Source of the DNA: Spongiactinospora rosea
GTDB taxonomy: Bacteria > Actinomycetota > Actinomycetes > Streptosporangiales > Streptosporangiaceae
DNA: 64,000 nucleotides
Assembly: GCF_003315795.1 (NCBI RefSeq)
Contig: NZ_QMEY01000024.1
Span: forward strand, 62,001 to 126,000
Reading direction: 5' to 3'
In this document: one piece after another, positions 52,564 to 61,486 of the stretch
How the letters are laid out: every line of letters starts with the position of its first letter
How positions within the stretch are numbered: the first letter of the stretch is position 1
The notes under the pieces: model-generated
Seen by the model: only the letters and a program-made list of their open reading frames with translations
Databases searched by the model: none
Told to the model about the DNA's origin: nothing
Program-made: the position numbers and the translations under genes

Positions 52564-54279
52564 CTATCCGAGGAGCCGCTGATATGTCTGTCGAACTTGC
52601 CGGCTTGGCTGAGCATCGATCTCCGCCAACCGTTCCGACATCTGCTGGAAGGTCCGCCGGACCGCAGGCAACCGGCCCACCTCGCTCTGAATCGTCATCA
52701 TCTGACACCACAACAGCTCGTTGTAGGAATCGATCCGATCAACGGCCAACGTCAGTACATCCAGTGCCCTGTACGGATCATTCCTCGACTCCAAATCAGC
52801 CAAGCGCAGGGCTGCATTCACAGCTTGGTCAGTAGCGGCCTGGCGCAGCGGAAGACACCACAAATCATCTCGGTCGGCGAGAAGCGGCCCTTGGTACAAG
52901 GTCACCATCTGCCGTAGGGCACTCAGTCGATCGGCCTCGTTCTCCGCCGTATTCGACTTGACATAGCTATCCTCGAACCGCCACCAGTCAACATCGAAGT
53001 AGACCGGTGCCAAGCGCCGCCGCTGCCCAGTCTTCAGCACGAACTTGACCTCGGCGGCAAGGCCTGTGGCCTGCCGCATCGATGCATTGATATCCCTGAT
53101 CGCCGACTCCAGCCTGCGTATGCCCCGCTCTCCTTCATCAGGCCACAGTCGGTCGATCACCGTCTCGGGGGACTCTCCATCCCGTGAGGTGGCCAGCAAC
53201 GCGAACAGGTCCCGTCCCTCCGTACGCCGGAAGGACACCTCCTCGGCCCCCACGACCACCCGCAACGGACCCAGCACCTGAACCTTGGCCTTCGAGGAGC
53301 CCCTGGAAGGCGCGGATGCGTTTTGGGCGGCTTCCTCTGGGAGATCCGCCACAATGTCGGGCGCGGGGGTCGCGTCCTGATGCACCGGTGGCCTGGGAGA
53401 CGCGCCCTCCAGGTCGGCCTCGGAGTAGGTGGGCGTCAGATCCACGGGCGAGCGCTGCACTGCCACCGCACCGCCCTCCGAAGGACTCAAGGAGACAGAG
53501 CGTGAATGTGACGCACTGCGAAGGCGGCGAGCCAGCAGCGCGCTACCGAACATCACCATTACCCCGAACAACAGGGCCGAGCCGGCATTGACGCCAACCG
53601 ACTGTCGATCCACCGGATCTACGCGGCCCATCTTCTTTTCGTTCGATGTCGCGGGCGAGAACGCCGGCGATGGATGTGCGGGCGCGGACTCAGCCGTGGA
53701 AGGGCGTGCTGGAGCTGTTCGCTTGGCCGGCCGGGCCCTCTTCACTTGCGACCTATCGTGCTCTGCTTCCTCCTTTCCCTGCCCCCAGTGCATCTTCTTT
53801 TCTACACCCCCAGTCCATGGCTGAGGCGAGCCAACCACAATGGGCTGGCCGCGCCGAACATCTTCATTCCGCCTATCGATCGCAGGCGCCTCCTGATCAG
53901 GACGTGGATGTCGCCTGGCCACCTCTTCTCTGTCGGGGCGAGATTTTGGTTGCGGCGGGATCGATGCCTTCGCGACAGGCGGTGAGTCGGCATGGGGTTC
54001 CGGAAAGCGCTGTGCCTCCTCGAAGCGGTTGGCCACATTGTCCGACTTGCCGTTCAGTGCGTCCCGAGCTAGATTGTCGCAGAGCTTCTCCATATCCCAG
54101 TACTGATCGGCCAGTGGAGTCAGACCCTTTGGGCAGTCAGTACGTACCGCATTGGCCGATACAGGAGGAGCCAGCGAAGCGGCGGCAGCCAGCGGAAGCA
54201 CGGTCGAAAGTTGCACCAACCGCAGCGACCGGGGAAGCAGCCGCTGATTCACTTGTAGGCCAAAGCCTCTTCCCCGCAC
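52564..54279 (-). CDS. Membrane-tethered transcriptional-activator-domain (BTAD) protein
   Basis: A 571-residue protein. A signal-like N-terminus (VQLSTVLPLAAAASLAPP), a Pro/Arg/Glu-rich extracytoplasmic part, a membrane helix near residue 235 (SALLFGVMVMFGSALLARR), then a winged helix near 320-395 (VQVLGPLRVVVGAEEVSFRR, ETVIDRLWPDEGERG) and a BTAD helical-repeat domain to the end (ALRQMVTLYQGPLLADRDDL). This is the SARP/BTAD layout, but placed on the cytoplasmic side of a membrane anchor. It could transmit an outside signal to transcription or to the conjugation apparatus; that is inference. Confidence 0.8.
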   Translation of the reverse strand: MRGRGFGLQVNQRLLPRSLRLVQLSTVLPLAAAASLAPPVSANAVRTDCPKGLTPLADQYWDMEKLCDNLARDALNGKSDNVANRFEEAQRFPEPHADSPPVAKASIPPQPKSRPDREEVARRHPRPDQEAPAIDRRNEDVRRGQPIVVGSPQPWTGGVEKKMHWGQGKEEAEHDRSQVKRARPAKRTAPARPSTAESAPAHPSPAFSPATSNEKKMGRVDPVDRQSVGVNAGSALLFGVMVMFGSALLARRLRSASHSRSVSLSPSEGGAVAVQRSPVDLTPTYSEADLEGASPRPPVHQDATPAPDIVADLPEEAAQNASAPSRGSSKAKVQVLGPLRVVVGAEEVSFRRTEGRDLFALLATSRDGESPETVIDRLWPDEGERGIRRLESAIRDINASMRQATGLAAEVKFVLKTGQRRRLAPVYFDVDWWRFEDSYVKSNTAENEADRLSALRQMVTLYQGPLLADRDDLWCLPLRQAATDQAVNAALRLADLESRNDPYRALDVLTLAVDRIDSYNELLWCQMMTIQSEVGRLPAVRRTFQQMSERLAEIDAQPSRQVRQTYQRLLG

Positions 54280-54352
54280 CAGAGTAGCCTCCTGTTCGAA
54301 TATGGGTTGTCAGGCCTCGCTATGAGCAATGCCTCTCACTCATACGCAGAGA

Positions 54353-54718
54353 TCATTTCCTGTGCTTGAGCCAGATGGATTGATCGCACTGTCTCCAGAC
54401 GTGACGCTTGCCATAGCAGAGCTTGAAGACATCGACGCGTCCCAGAATGACTCGGTCTACGGCGCAGCCCGCGAGGGCGCCGTTGCTGTCGGCCACCTTG
54501 TGGATGGCCAGGAAGCTGGTGGCGTACTCAGCCTCGACGTAGGTGTCATCGGCCTGGAAGTCGCATACGGTGACGACGTCGCGTCCCGAGTTGACGGTGA
54601 CACTTCCCCGCCGGTTGGCGCTCTCCCATACCCGGCGTTCGGCCGAGGCCGAGGCCGGGGCCGCCGGCATGAGGACACATGCGATAGAGACGGCGACGAT
54701 AGCCGCGCGGATGAACAT
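54353..54718 (-). CDS. Small secreted Cys-containing protein
   Basis: A 121-residue precursor. Signal peptide 1-26 (AAIVAVSIACVLMPAAPASA). The mature part has four cysteines (VVTVCDF, ALAGCAVD, KLCYG, RQCDQS), enough for two disulfides. ATG 54718 follows GGAGGTC; the longer open frame is not supported. No family recognised. It is next to the BTAD protein gene on the same strand and could be its exported partner. Confidence 0.75.
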   Translation of the reverse strand: MFIRAAIVAVSIACVLMPAAPASASAERRVWESANRRGSVTVNSGRDVVTVCDFQADDTYVEAEYATSFLAIHKVADSNGALAGCAVDRVILGRVDVFKLCYGKRHVWRQCDQSIWLKHRK

Positions 54719-54801
54719 AGATGACCTCCGAAAAGAGAAATGGCTTGGTCGCCCCTGGCGGATCGGCAGGCGGGGGTGGCATGTGGTCCGGCGCTCTCCG
54801 G

Positions 54802-55647
54802 CTACATCCGCGGGGCTTTGCCGGAGCTGTCGCGACTCAGAGCAGCCGCCGCGGCGAGTGCGACCTCGATGTGGGCCCTCTGATCCGAGGGCGGTATCCC
54901 GCGAAGTACGAGCAGGGAGGTAGCGGCGTACACCGCCATTGCCTGCTGGGCGGCGATACGGCCGGTGAGGGCCAGCTCGGCCGCGCGGGTGCGGGCGTGG
55001 AACCACATGGCCGGGCGTGTACTGGGGCGGGGGTGACCAGGGCACAGTGCGATCACTGCGGCTCCGTGGGTGGTCAACGGTTCGCCGGGTTCCAGGGTCC
55101 GAAGCAGGTGGCGGGCCGCGTACCCGGCCATCGCGCACAAGGTGACGTTGCGGTCGTAGCGCAGCGCGCCGAGGATCTGCCGCCAGGGGGTCGTTTCCAC
55201 AGGGCGGCGGGTGGTCAGCAGCGGGGGTACGACCTTGACGTAGGTAAGGTTCGCGCCGCGATCGAGCACGAAGCCGGCCAGGCTGGGATCGAGCCGGGCC
55301 TCACTGTCGTGCAGCCGGTTCACCCAATCGCCGACACGGCGAACCGCTGTGACGAACTCAGCGGCCTGGGATCCGGGAAGCTCGGTCAACGCCGTCCCGT
55401 CCACTCGTCGATGCCGCATTTCGAGCCCATCGGGGCCATTGACCATGCGCAGATCGTCAGGCAGCGTCACTTGCTTCGCTCGAAGAGTGGCCAGGTAGTG
55501 GCGTACCTCGGCGGCTACCTCGCCCGTCCCAGGCTGGCCAGGCCAGCCCAAGCGTCTCCGGATCTGGCGGCCGTCGTCGCTGTGCGGGAGTACTTCCATC
55601 GTTGCGGCGACGATCGGGGTGTTCGTCGCTCCGGCCCGTATTTCCAT
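54802..55647 (-). CDS. Hypothetical protein, weakly kinase-like
   Basis: A 281-residue protein from ATG 55647 (RBS GGGAAGG). The segment RVGDWVNRLHDSEARLDPSL, then FVLDRGANLTYVKVVPPLL, faintly resembles the catalytic-loop region of aminoglycoside-phosphotransferase-like kinases (R-L-H-D-S-E, then a D-x-x-PP strand), but no clear nucleotide-binding lobe is seen. It is divergent from the XRE regulator gene 55870-57237, with 220 bases between them. Confidence 0.5.
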   Translation of the reverse strand: MEIRAGATNTPIVAATMEVLPHSDDGRQIRRRLGWPGQPGTGEVAAEVRHYLATLRAKQVTLPDDLRMVNGPDGLEMRHRRVDGTALTELPGSQAAEFVTAVRRVGDWVNRLHDSEARLDPSLAGFVLDRGANLTYVKVVPPLLTTRRPVETTPWRQILGALRYDRNVTLCAMAGYAARHLLRTLEPGEPLTTHGAAVIALCPGHPRPSTRPAMWFHARTRAAELALTGRIAAQQAMAVYAATSLLVLRGIPPSDQRAHIEVALAAAAALSRDSSGKAPRM

Positions 55648-55869
55648 GCCTTCCCTTTCGCTGGATGCATGGGGACGGTACGAAGGGGACCAGTACCTGA
55701 TCGTCAGTGCCGCTACGAGGTAGGAGCCCCGCTCCGGCCCAGCACGGTGGTGAATCCGCTGAACTCCGCTCTGACCGGCCGACACCGGTTCGGGTAGGGC
55801 AGAGCTCCAGAAGCTCGCTCATAACACAAGGTCATCTTGCGATTGCACTGCGTGAGATAGAGACTGGTC

Positions 55870-57237
55870 GTGACATCAGACCAGCGAGTGGGGCACGTGG
55901 TGGCCGTGGACAAGCATGATCTGTTGATCGCGCAGCGCATCATGGAAAGCCGCCGCCGCAGAGGGTTGTCGCAACTGGAGTTCGGGTCCCTGATCGGCCG
56001 CTCCGAAAGCTGGGTCTCCAAGGTCGAGACCGGGGTGATGCGGGTGGACAGTCTCGCCCTGCTGCGGACGATCGCCACGGTTCTGCGAGTGGAGCTGAGC
56101 TACCTCATCGGTGTGGAGTCCGACCAGGCCGGAGATCAGGGCCATGGCTCGCAGTCGCCGATGACGCTCCAGCACCTGCTGATCGACCCCGCCGGCTGGG
56201 ACATCTGCGATCTTGAACGGCGGCGCTGGTTCCTGGTGCAGTCCTCGGCAACGGTGACGAGCGTTCTGCACCATCTCCGGCCCGGCATTGAAGAGGGCCT
56301 TACCGAACGGCTGTCGGCGGTCAAGGGGAAGAGCGTGCGGCTGGACGCCGACACCGTCCACGGTCTGGAACAGATCGTGTCGGGATTTCGGCAGTCCTAC
56401 CGCTCGGCCAGTGCCCATTGCCTGCTGGCACCGGCCCACGGAACTCTGAACCTGCTCACCGAATTCGCTGCTGAGGCGGGCGCACAATGCGACCGGGTGG
56501 TGTCGTTGATCGGCCAGATGGGTACGCTCCTGGCCGCCGTGCTCGGATTGGATCTGGACGACCCCTTGGCGGCCAGGCCCTACATCACGATCGCGATGCG
56601 CGCCGCCCAGCAGATCGACGACGCCGAGTTGATGGCCTTCACCCTCGGCGGGCGCGCGTTCCTGTCCGCCTATGGAAACAAGGACCCGCACGCCGGTCTC
56701 GGATTCGCCGACGCGGCCCTGGACACAGCCCGCCGCGGAATCCATCCACGCACTCACGCCTGGCTGATGGCCGTGACCTCCGAGATGCACGCCTCCCTCG
56801 GCCAGGAACAGGAATGCCAGCACCACCTCGCCCAAGCCGAACTGCGCCTGACGAATGCAGCGCCGGCCCGGCCGTGGATCGGCATTGGATCCTTCGGCGG
56901 CGACAAGCTCCTGGCCTACCGTGGAGGAGACCTGATGCGCCTGGGCAGGTACCAGGACGCCCAAGCCATCCTGGCTCAGTCCCTGGCCTGCTTGGATCCG
57001 TCATTGAAACGACACCGCTGCACCGCCCACATCGACCTGGCCGAAGCCCTCGCCGCCACCGCGAGCATGGAGGACGCGGCCGATCACGCGATCAAAGCCC
57101 TGGACATCATCGAGCAGACCGGCCACACGCCCAGCCTGCAGCGAGTGGACCGCCTGCACCAGCACATGCAACAGACCCCCTCAGCGGCCGGACGCCGCCT
57201 GGGCGAACACCTTCTCCACCTGAAAGGCATGCGATGA
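55870..57237 (+). CDS. XRE-family regulator with tetratricopeptide-like domain
   Basis: A 455-residue regulator. The N-terminal HTH (about 16-75) reads LIAQRIMESRRRRGLSQLEF then GSLIGRSESWVSKVETG. The C-terminal part is made of helical repeats (for example LAQAELRLTNAAP, AQAILAQSLACLDPSL) as in actinomycete XRE-TPR proteins that often sense small molecules or peptides. GTG 55870 or GTG 55900 could start it. It overlaps the HAD gene by ATGA, so the two are co-translated. Confidence 0.85.
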   Translation: MTSDQRVGHVVAVDKHDLLIAQRIMESRRRRGLSQLEFGSLIGRSESWVSKVETGVMRVDSLALLRTIATVLRVELSYLIGVESDQAGDQGHGSQSPMTLQHLLIDPAGWDICDLERRRWFLVQSSATVTSVLHHLRPGIEEGLTERLSAVKGKSVRLDADTVHGLEQIVSGFRQSYRSASAHCLLAPAHGTLNLLTEFAAEAGAQCDRVVSLIGQMGTLLAAVLGLDLDDPLAARPYITIAMRAAQQIDDAELMAFTLGGRAFLSAYGNKDPHAGLGFADAALDTARRGIHPRTHAWLMAVTSEMHASLGQEQECQHHLAQAELRLTNAAPARPWIGIGSFGGDKLLAYRGGDLMRLGRYQDAQAILAQSLACLDPSLKRHRCTAHIDLAEALAATASMEDAADHAIKALDIIEQTGHTPSLQRVDRLHQHMQQTPSAAGRRLGEHLLHLKGMR

Positions 57238-57857
57238 GGCCACGCGCCCTCCTGCTGGACTTCGGCGGTGTCGTCACCACCGATTTCTACGCCGCGATCC
57301 GCACCTTCTGCGCGAGCCAGGGCCTGCCGGACAACGCCATCGAGCACGTCCTGGCAACTCGCCCGGAGGTCCGCGCCCGCCTGGTCGACGCCGAGCGCGG
57401 ACGGATCACCCAGCACGAGTTCGAGGAGACCTTGGGCGGCGCGCTCGGCATCCCCGGCCGCGGCATCATCGCCCGCATCGGGGCCCACCTGAAGCCCTAC
57501 CAGCCAGTCCTCGCCCTGGTCGCCCGAGCCCGGCACCAGGGCATCCGCACCGGCGTCCTGTCCAACTCCTGGGGCAGCGGCGACTACAACGTCTACGACG
57601 CCTACGACCTAGAGCGCCACTTCGACACCATCGTCATCTCCGACCAGGTCGGCACCAGCAAACCCGACACGGCCATCTACCAGCTCGCCGCCGACCGCCT
57701 GGGCGTCAATCCCCCCGAGTGCATCTTCGCCGACGACACCGCCGCCTACCTGGCCCCCGCCCACGACCTCGGTATGGCCGTGGTCCACTTCGCCGAGCCG
57801 GAATCCGGAATCGCAGAAATCATCAAACGGCTCGGCCTGTCCAATCCGGGTACATAG
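57234..57857 (+). CDS. HAD-superfamily hydrolase
   Basis: A 207-residue HAD protein. Motif I is LLLDFGGVVTT (D9 nucleophile; the second Asp position is Gly, as in the YihX-like subgroup), motif II is GVLSNSWGSG, motif III is the Lys in GTSKPDTAIY, motif IV is IFADDTAAYL. It probably dephosphorylates a small metabolite. ATG 57234 overlaps the regulator stop, so the two genes share control, suggesting that the regulator and enzyme act on one signal. Confidence 0.85.
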   Translation: MRPRALLLDFGGVVTTDFYAAIRTFCASQGLPDNAIEHVLATRPEVRARLVDAERGRITQHEFEETLGGALGIPGRGIIARIGAHLKPYQPVLALVARARHQGIRTGVLSNSWGSGDYNVYDAYDLERHFDTIVISDQVGTSKPDTAIYQLAADRLGVNPPECIFADDTAAYLAPAHDLGMAVVHFAEPESGIAEIIKRLGLSNPGT

Positions 57858-57899
57858 GCTCCTCAGAGCGAAGCGCAGTGGGCTCGGCCTCGTGTCAAT

Positions 57900-58775
57900 T
57901 TACAAGGCCGCTGTCTTCTCCGATCTACCGGCAAGGGCAGCTCCCGCCACGATGGCTACAAGGCCTAATGCGGTCACCGCGGTCAGCCGCTCGTGCAGCA
58001 GAGTAACTCCGAAGAGGACGGCGAACGCGGGCGATAGGTAGAAGGCAAGCGCGGCCTGTGCCGGTCCTGCTCTGCTCACCAAGGTGTAGAACAAGACCAG
58101 CGTTCCACCGGTGCAGACGACCCCAAGAACCATCAGGACGCCGAGGACCGACAAGTCCGGAACGCTGCTGGGCAGTGAAAGAACGCCAGGAATGAGCAGG
58201 GCACAGGTGGTTACCAGCATGGAGCACGTGGCGACGCCAAGCGGTTCAGCGTCGGCGTGGCGGCGATGGATCATCAGCCCACCAGCGGCGTAGCAGACCG
58301 CGGCACCAACAAGCAGTACGCCGCCAAGCAGTTCCTCACGCCCACCGCGCAGATCGAACCCGAAGAGAAGGATCAGTCCAAGGAAGCCCAAAGAAAGCCC
58401 GAGAATGCCGGGCCACCCCTGTGGTCGCTCCCCGGGCGCGAACCGCACCGCGAGCAGGGCGACGAACAGCGGCTGCGCTCCTACGAGAATGCCGGCAAGC
58501 CCCGACGGAACGTACTGTTGCCCAACGGTGAGCAGCAGCAGCGGAGCCGTCGATTGCATCAGGGCGGTCTCGATCACCGCGCGGGGATGACGAAGAAGTG
58601 GCTGCAGGGCTCCGTAGCGAAGGGCCAGTGGGGTGAGCATCAGCGCTGCGGTGGTCACCCGCCCGAGGACCACATGCACGGGAGATAGCCCCTGAAGGGC
58701 GATCTCGATGAGCGGGTATGCCGCGCCCCATAGAGCAGAAAGAAGGATGAGCGCCCACCATGTGCGGCGGTTCAT
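57900..58775 (-). CDS. EamA/DMT-family exporter
   Basis: A 291-residue membrane protein with ten predicted helices and two EamA repeats (WWALILLSALWGAAYPLIEI at the start; the second repeat from about residue 150, LLGGVLLVGAAVCYAAGGLM). RhaT/YdcZ-like proteins export amino acids or metabolites. It converges with the HAD gene and is followed upstream, on the same strand, by the second XRE-TPR gene 28 bases away, so it is probably in that regulator's operon. Confidence 0.88.
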   Translation of the reverse strand: MNRRTWWALILLSALWGAAYPLIEIALQGLSPVHVVLGRVTTAALMLTPLALRYGALQPLLRHPRAVIETALMQSTAPLLLLTVGQQYVPSGLAGILVGAQPLFVALLAVRFAPGERPQGWPGILGLSLGFLGLILLFGFDLRGGREELLGGVLLVGAAVCYAAGGLMIHRRHADAEPLGVATCSMLVTTCALLIPGVLSLPSSVPDLSVLGVLMVLGVVCTGGTLVLFYTLVSRAGPAQAALAFYLSPAFAVLFGVTLLHERLTAVTALGLVAIVAGAALAGRSEKTAAL

Positions 58776-58803
58776 GGAAGGTGCTGCACCGTGGGCGCCG
58801 ATT

Positions 58804-60165
58804 TCAACTGAGTAGAAGCCTGCTGGCGAGCTCCTGTACGCAGGCGGATCGGTTCCATGGCACTAGCACTACCAGGAGTTCCCGCAGTCGGCGTAGGTTC
58901 CGTTGTGACGAGGTTGCCCGAGACAGTTCGTCTGCTTGCGCCGCGATGCGGCATGCCTCGTCGATTTCTCCGGCCTGGGCCAGAGCGTTCGCCAGATCGA
59001 TCAGTGTGCCTCCTCGTTCCCGCACATACGTAGGGGGTAGTTGACGAAGGCTGTCGTTCAGCACCTCGATGGCCGCATTCGCGTGCCCCAACCGAACGAG
59101 ACATCTTCCTTTCAGGCGAGCCGCGTGAACAGGGCTGTTGTAGAAGGCCAGCCAGGGCGGCGCAGTCGATTCGGTCACCTTGTCGAACGCGACCTCGGCC
59201 GCGTGCAGAGACGAGAGTCCGGCACGCTGGTCACCTGCCAGAGCGAGGGCTTCACCCCTCGCCTCCGCGATCCACGAGCGGACCGCCGACGGCACGGCAT
59301 GTGTGGCCATCTCACTTGCGGCGCTCAGAAGCTTCAGTGCGTCATGACCGCGGCAGGCATGCAACGAGATGTAGCTCATCACGCCGAGCACATAAGCATG
59401 CATGCCGTGATCCTTGGCCTCTTCGGCGACCGTGAGCGCCAGTCGGCAGTGACGCTTGGCGGTTGAGTACTCCTGCCCATCGATCGCAAGCCATGCTGCC
59501 AGTTGGGCGACATCGGCAGTGGCACAGAGCAGTTCCCTATTGGTAGCGGAAGTTCGACCTTGGTCCCTCAAGTCCAGCATGCGGCGTAGATGAGCGTTGA
59601 CTTCGCTGTGTACGCTTCGCGCGCCGGATAGGTAGTCCATCTGGCGAAAGGTCTGTGTCATCGCGGAGAGACCTTCGAGAAGTCCGGGGGAAAGGCGCGG
59701 TCGCTTAAGAATGTGTCCCCCTCGCGCTACTGCCATTGCCGTATCCGGTGACGCGATCGAGCCAGGTGATTGCGGAGCTCCGCTGGATCCAAGGCGCTGA
59801 TACGCCTGATCAAGATGCCGGAAGTCGTAGTGGTCCGACAGCAGGGCACTCACGCTGCACTCGTACAGCTCGGCGAGCCTCCCCAGCGTGTCCATACTGG
59901 GGAGTCGGCCAGTGGCCTGGGGCCACGCCTCCCAATATGAAATGATCTTGTTGGTCTTCGGGTCATCCGGCCATCGCTGATTCCAGGCCCTCGCAGCTTC
60001 GCTTTGACTCCATCCTCGCGCTATACGGAAAGCGACCCGCATGTTCACGCGGAACTTCTGGTGAATTTGCTCAGCTATTTCCACCCATGTCGATCCCTGG
60101 GCGCGCAGCGTCGCCGCATGCCGCATCTGGGTCTGCCGAACTCCCTGACTGCCGGCCACGTTCAC
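58804..60165 (-). CDS. XRE-family regulator with tetratricopeptide-like domain (second)
   Basis: A 453-residue protein. HTH-like region about residues 20-110 (WVEIAEQIHQKF, ARGWSQSEAARAWNQRW, MDTLGRLAELYECSVSALLS), followed by helical repeats through the C-terminus (SLHAAEVAFDKVTE, LIDLANALAQAGEIDEACRI). It resembles the other XRE-TPR regulator in length and layout, but not closely in sequence. It stands divergent from the small-peptide operon, and the spacer between them is rich in inverted repeats, so it may control both directions. Confidence 0.82.
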   Translation of the reverse strand: MNVAGSQGVRQTQMRHAATLRAQGSTWVEIAEQIHQKFRVNMRVAFRIARGWSQSEAARAWNQRWPDDPKTNKIISYWEAWPQATGRLPSMDTLGRLAELYECSVSALLSDHYDFRHLDQAYQRLGSSGAPQSPGSIASPDTAMAVARGGHILKRPRLSPGLLEGLSAMTQTFRQMDYLSGARSVHSEVNAHLRRMLDLRDQGRTSATNRELLCATADVAQLAAWLAIDGQEYSTAKRHCRLALTVAEEAKDHGMHAYVLGVMSYISLHACRGHDALKLLSAASEMATHAVPSAVRSWIAEARGEALALAGDQRAGLSSLHAAEVAFDKVTESTAPPWLAFYNSPVHAARLKGRCLVRLGHANAAIEVLNDSLRQLPPTYVRERGGTLIDLANALAQAGEIDEACRIAAQADELSRATSSQRNLRRLRELLVVLVPWNRSACVQELASRLLLS

Positions 60166-60240
60166 CGTCCCGAGTAACCGCGTTCTTACAATCGAACGCT
60201 ACACCGGCAATCACACCAACACTGCAGATCAACGAGCTTT

Positions 60241-60288
60241 TCCCCGTCTGACGGGGATGCCCGGCATCATGTTCCCCGTTCTGGCGGG
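60241..60288. promoter_or_regulatory. Pair of operator-like palindromes
   Basis: TCCCCGTC-T-GACGGGGA (60241-60257) is a perfect 8-bp-arm palindrome. A related imperfect copy, CCCCGTTCTGGCGGG (60274-60288), has its centre 32 bases further on, about three helical turns. They lie between the divergent XRE-TPR gene and the peptide operon, a good place for binding of the XRE regulator. Confidence 0.65.
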
Positions 60289-60311
60289 TTGTTCGCGGTG
60301 ACCAGGCCGCA

Positions 60312-60355
60312 GATTCTTTGGTGCCAAGAATCCTACACACTCGGGACGACCGAGT
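60312..60355. promoter_or_regulatory. Two further inverted repeats in the divergent spacer
   Basis: GATTCTT...AAGAATC (60312-60332, with inner GG/CC) and ACTCGG-GACGA-CCGAGT (60339-60355) follow the two palindromes. Their function is unknown; they may be extra operator sites or a leader structure of the peptide operon. Confidence 0.5.
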
Positions 60356-60402
60356 AACAGAAATGTCCCGTTCACACCATAACGGACAATTGGAGGTCGA
60401 TC

Positions 60403-60480
60403 ATGCCTTACGCCACAGCGGGCCAAAGAGCGCCAGAGACCACCGAGCTGGATTACGCCACTATCCCGGCGGCCGGCTGA
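60403..60480 (+). CDS. 25-residue peptide ORF, first gene of a small operon
   Basis: ATG 60403 follows a strong TGGAGG by six bases. The product has 25 residues, starting MPYATAGQRAPE and ending DYATIPAAG, with no hydrophobic signal. Its TGA overlaps the next ATG (TGATG), so the downstream gene must be translated after it. It could be a leader peptide, a signalling peptide or a modified-peptide precursor. The short length and good RBS are visible; the role is not. Confidence 0.55.
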   Translation: MPYATAGQRAPETTELDYATIPAAG

Positions 60481-60827
60481 TGAACGCCTTCATGCTCGTC
60501 TACCGGCCGACCCACCCAAAACCTTCGGCACCTCCAGTTCTACAGGAAACCGCCCGAAGGCTTCAGGACGCGCTCGCCGCGCACGGCATCCACACCGACC
60601 TCACCGACGATCAGAGGAGAGTCTTGGTCTCGGTCTGCCACGGTCTCGTCGCCATGGTTCAAGAGGACGGGATCTGGTGGCACAGCCCGCGTGAGCTCAG
60701 ACCCGGTATCCCGCTTTACGTGCATCGCGGCACTGTGGCCGGGGCCGCCGAAGCCTTGGTCGACGACCACGCGCTGCTGACCCCAGTGCAGATCGCGGAG
60801 GAGCCCCATGACGCAACTCCCGTCTGA
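60480..60827 (+). CDS. Hypothetical protein, 115 residues
   Basis: Start ATG 60480 overlaps the peptide stop. The product (MNAFMLVYRPTHPKPSAPPV start, then LQDALAAHGIHTDLTDDQRR and MVQEDGIWWHSPRELRPGIP) is mixed alpha/beta with no recognisable family. A frame open upstream is not used because the 25-residue ORF provides a clear start. It overlaps the next gene by 20 bases. Confidence 0.6.
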   Translation: MNAFMLVYRPTHPKPSAPPVLQETARRLQDALAAHGIHTDLTDDQRRVLVSVCHGLVAMVQEDGIWWHSPRELRPGIPLYVHRGTVAGAAEALVDDHALLTPVQIAEEPHDATPV

Positions 60828-61107
60828 CTGCTCCCACCTCGGCTGCACCGCACGCCCCCTCCTCGTGGTCTGGGAGGTCGAAGCCCGCGACCACAGCGCT
60901 GGCGGTGTGAGCGATAACGAACAGACGGCCGAGACCGCCATGTTCGAGACCCTCGACGCCCTCCCGTCAGGTCGTGGCCGCGTACGGTACGCGCGCCTAT
61001 CCGTCCTGGGCATCGGCTACCAGTACGGGGAGACGCTGCTGACCGCTTACCGCAAGAACGGCGCGACCGTCGCGGTGGCCGGTGACGCCTGGGAGAGCAT
61101 TCCATGA
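60808..61107 (+). CDS. Hypothetical protein, 99 residues
   Basis: Product with CSHLGCTARPLLVVWEVEA near the N-terminus and VRYARLSVLGIGYQYGETLL in the middle. Two Cys early may bind metal or be structural. No family recognised. ATG 60808 lies inside the upstream gene and is preceded by GGAGGAG, a strong RBS. Confidence 0.6.
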   Translation: MTQLPSDCSHLGCTARPLLVVWEVEARDHSAGGVSDNEQTAETAMFETLDALPSGRGRVRYARLSVLGIGYQYGETLLTAYRKNGATVAVAGDAWESIP

Positions 61108-61486
61108 TCGGGCACGGCGGCGTGGTGCGGATATGGGCGCCGCCGTGCCGTACGGCGGGCCGTCGGGGGCCCGCCCGGCGCGGGCAGGTACGAGGCCTTC
61201 TCCCTGCCCGCGCCACCCACCTACCCAAGACGCGCGGCGGCCCCACACCTTCCCAGGCCGGACCGCGCCGCACAGGGAGTCTGGTAGCTCCCGTGCCCGC
61301 GTGGGCGGGCGGCCCACCACCCCCAGGTTCGCCGCCCGCCCGCGCCCTCCCCAAGAGGGGTGCCATTGGACTGCCTGAGCGTCTTCCGGACACGTCTGGT
61401 GCGGAACATGACGATGGCCGCCTCCGCCCAAGCCGACGAGCCGCCCGAAGGAGCTGTCGCCCCGAACGGTGAGAGGAGGAGCGCTG
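61108..61486. other. Gap within the small operon, nothing supported
   Basis: About 380 bases. A 122-codon frame that overlaps the previous stop by ATGA reads as Arg/Pro/Gly-rich and has no coding character beyond composition. GC-rich inverted tracts around 61155-61200 could terminate transcription. I do not call a gene here. Confidence 0.4.

Larger units (their letters stand above)
27429..55647. mobile_element. Integrative conjugative element with type IV secretion genes (right end not located)
   Basis: The left limit is the tRNA-Lys core. Contents in order are integrase, excisionase, DNA methyltransferase pair, a decayed zone with an IS5 remnant, a sigma-like regulator, the conjugation operon (35.9-44.9 kb), a minus-strand accessory cassette, and a BTAD/secreted-protein cluster. 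The coordinate given as the end is the last gene that looks element-like; genes to the right may also be cargo. I could not find a second copy of the core in the window, so the right boundary is unknown. Confidence 0.65.

Noticed and set aside
61104-61472. 122-codon frame overlapping the 99-residue gene by ATGA
   Set aside because: The product is Arg/Pro/Gly-rich without any motif; the overlap alone is weak support in such GC-rich DNA.
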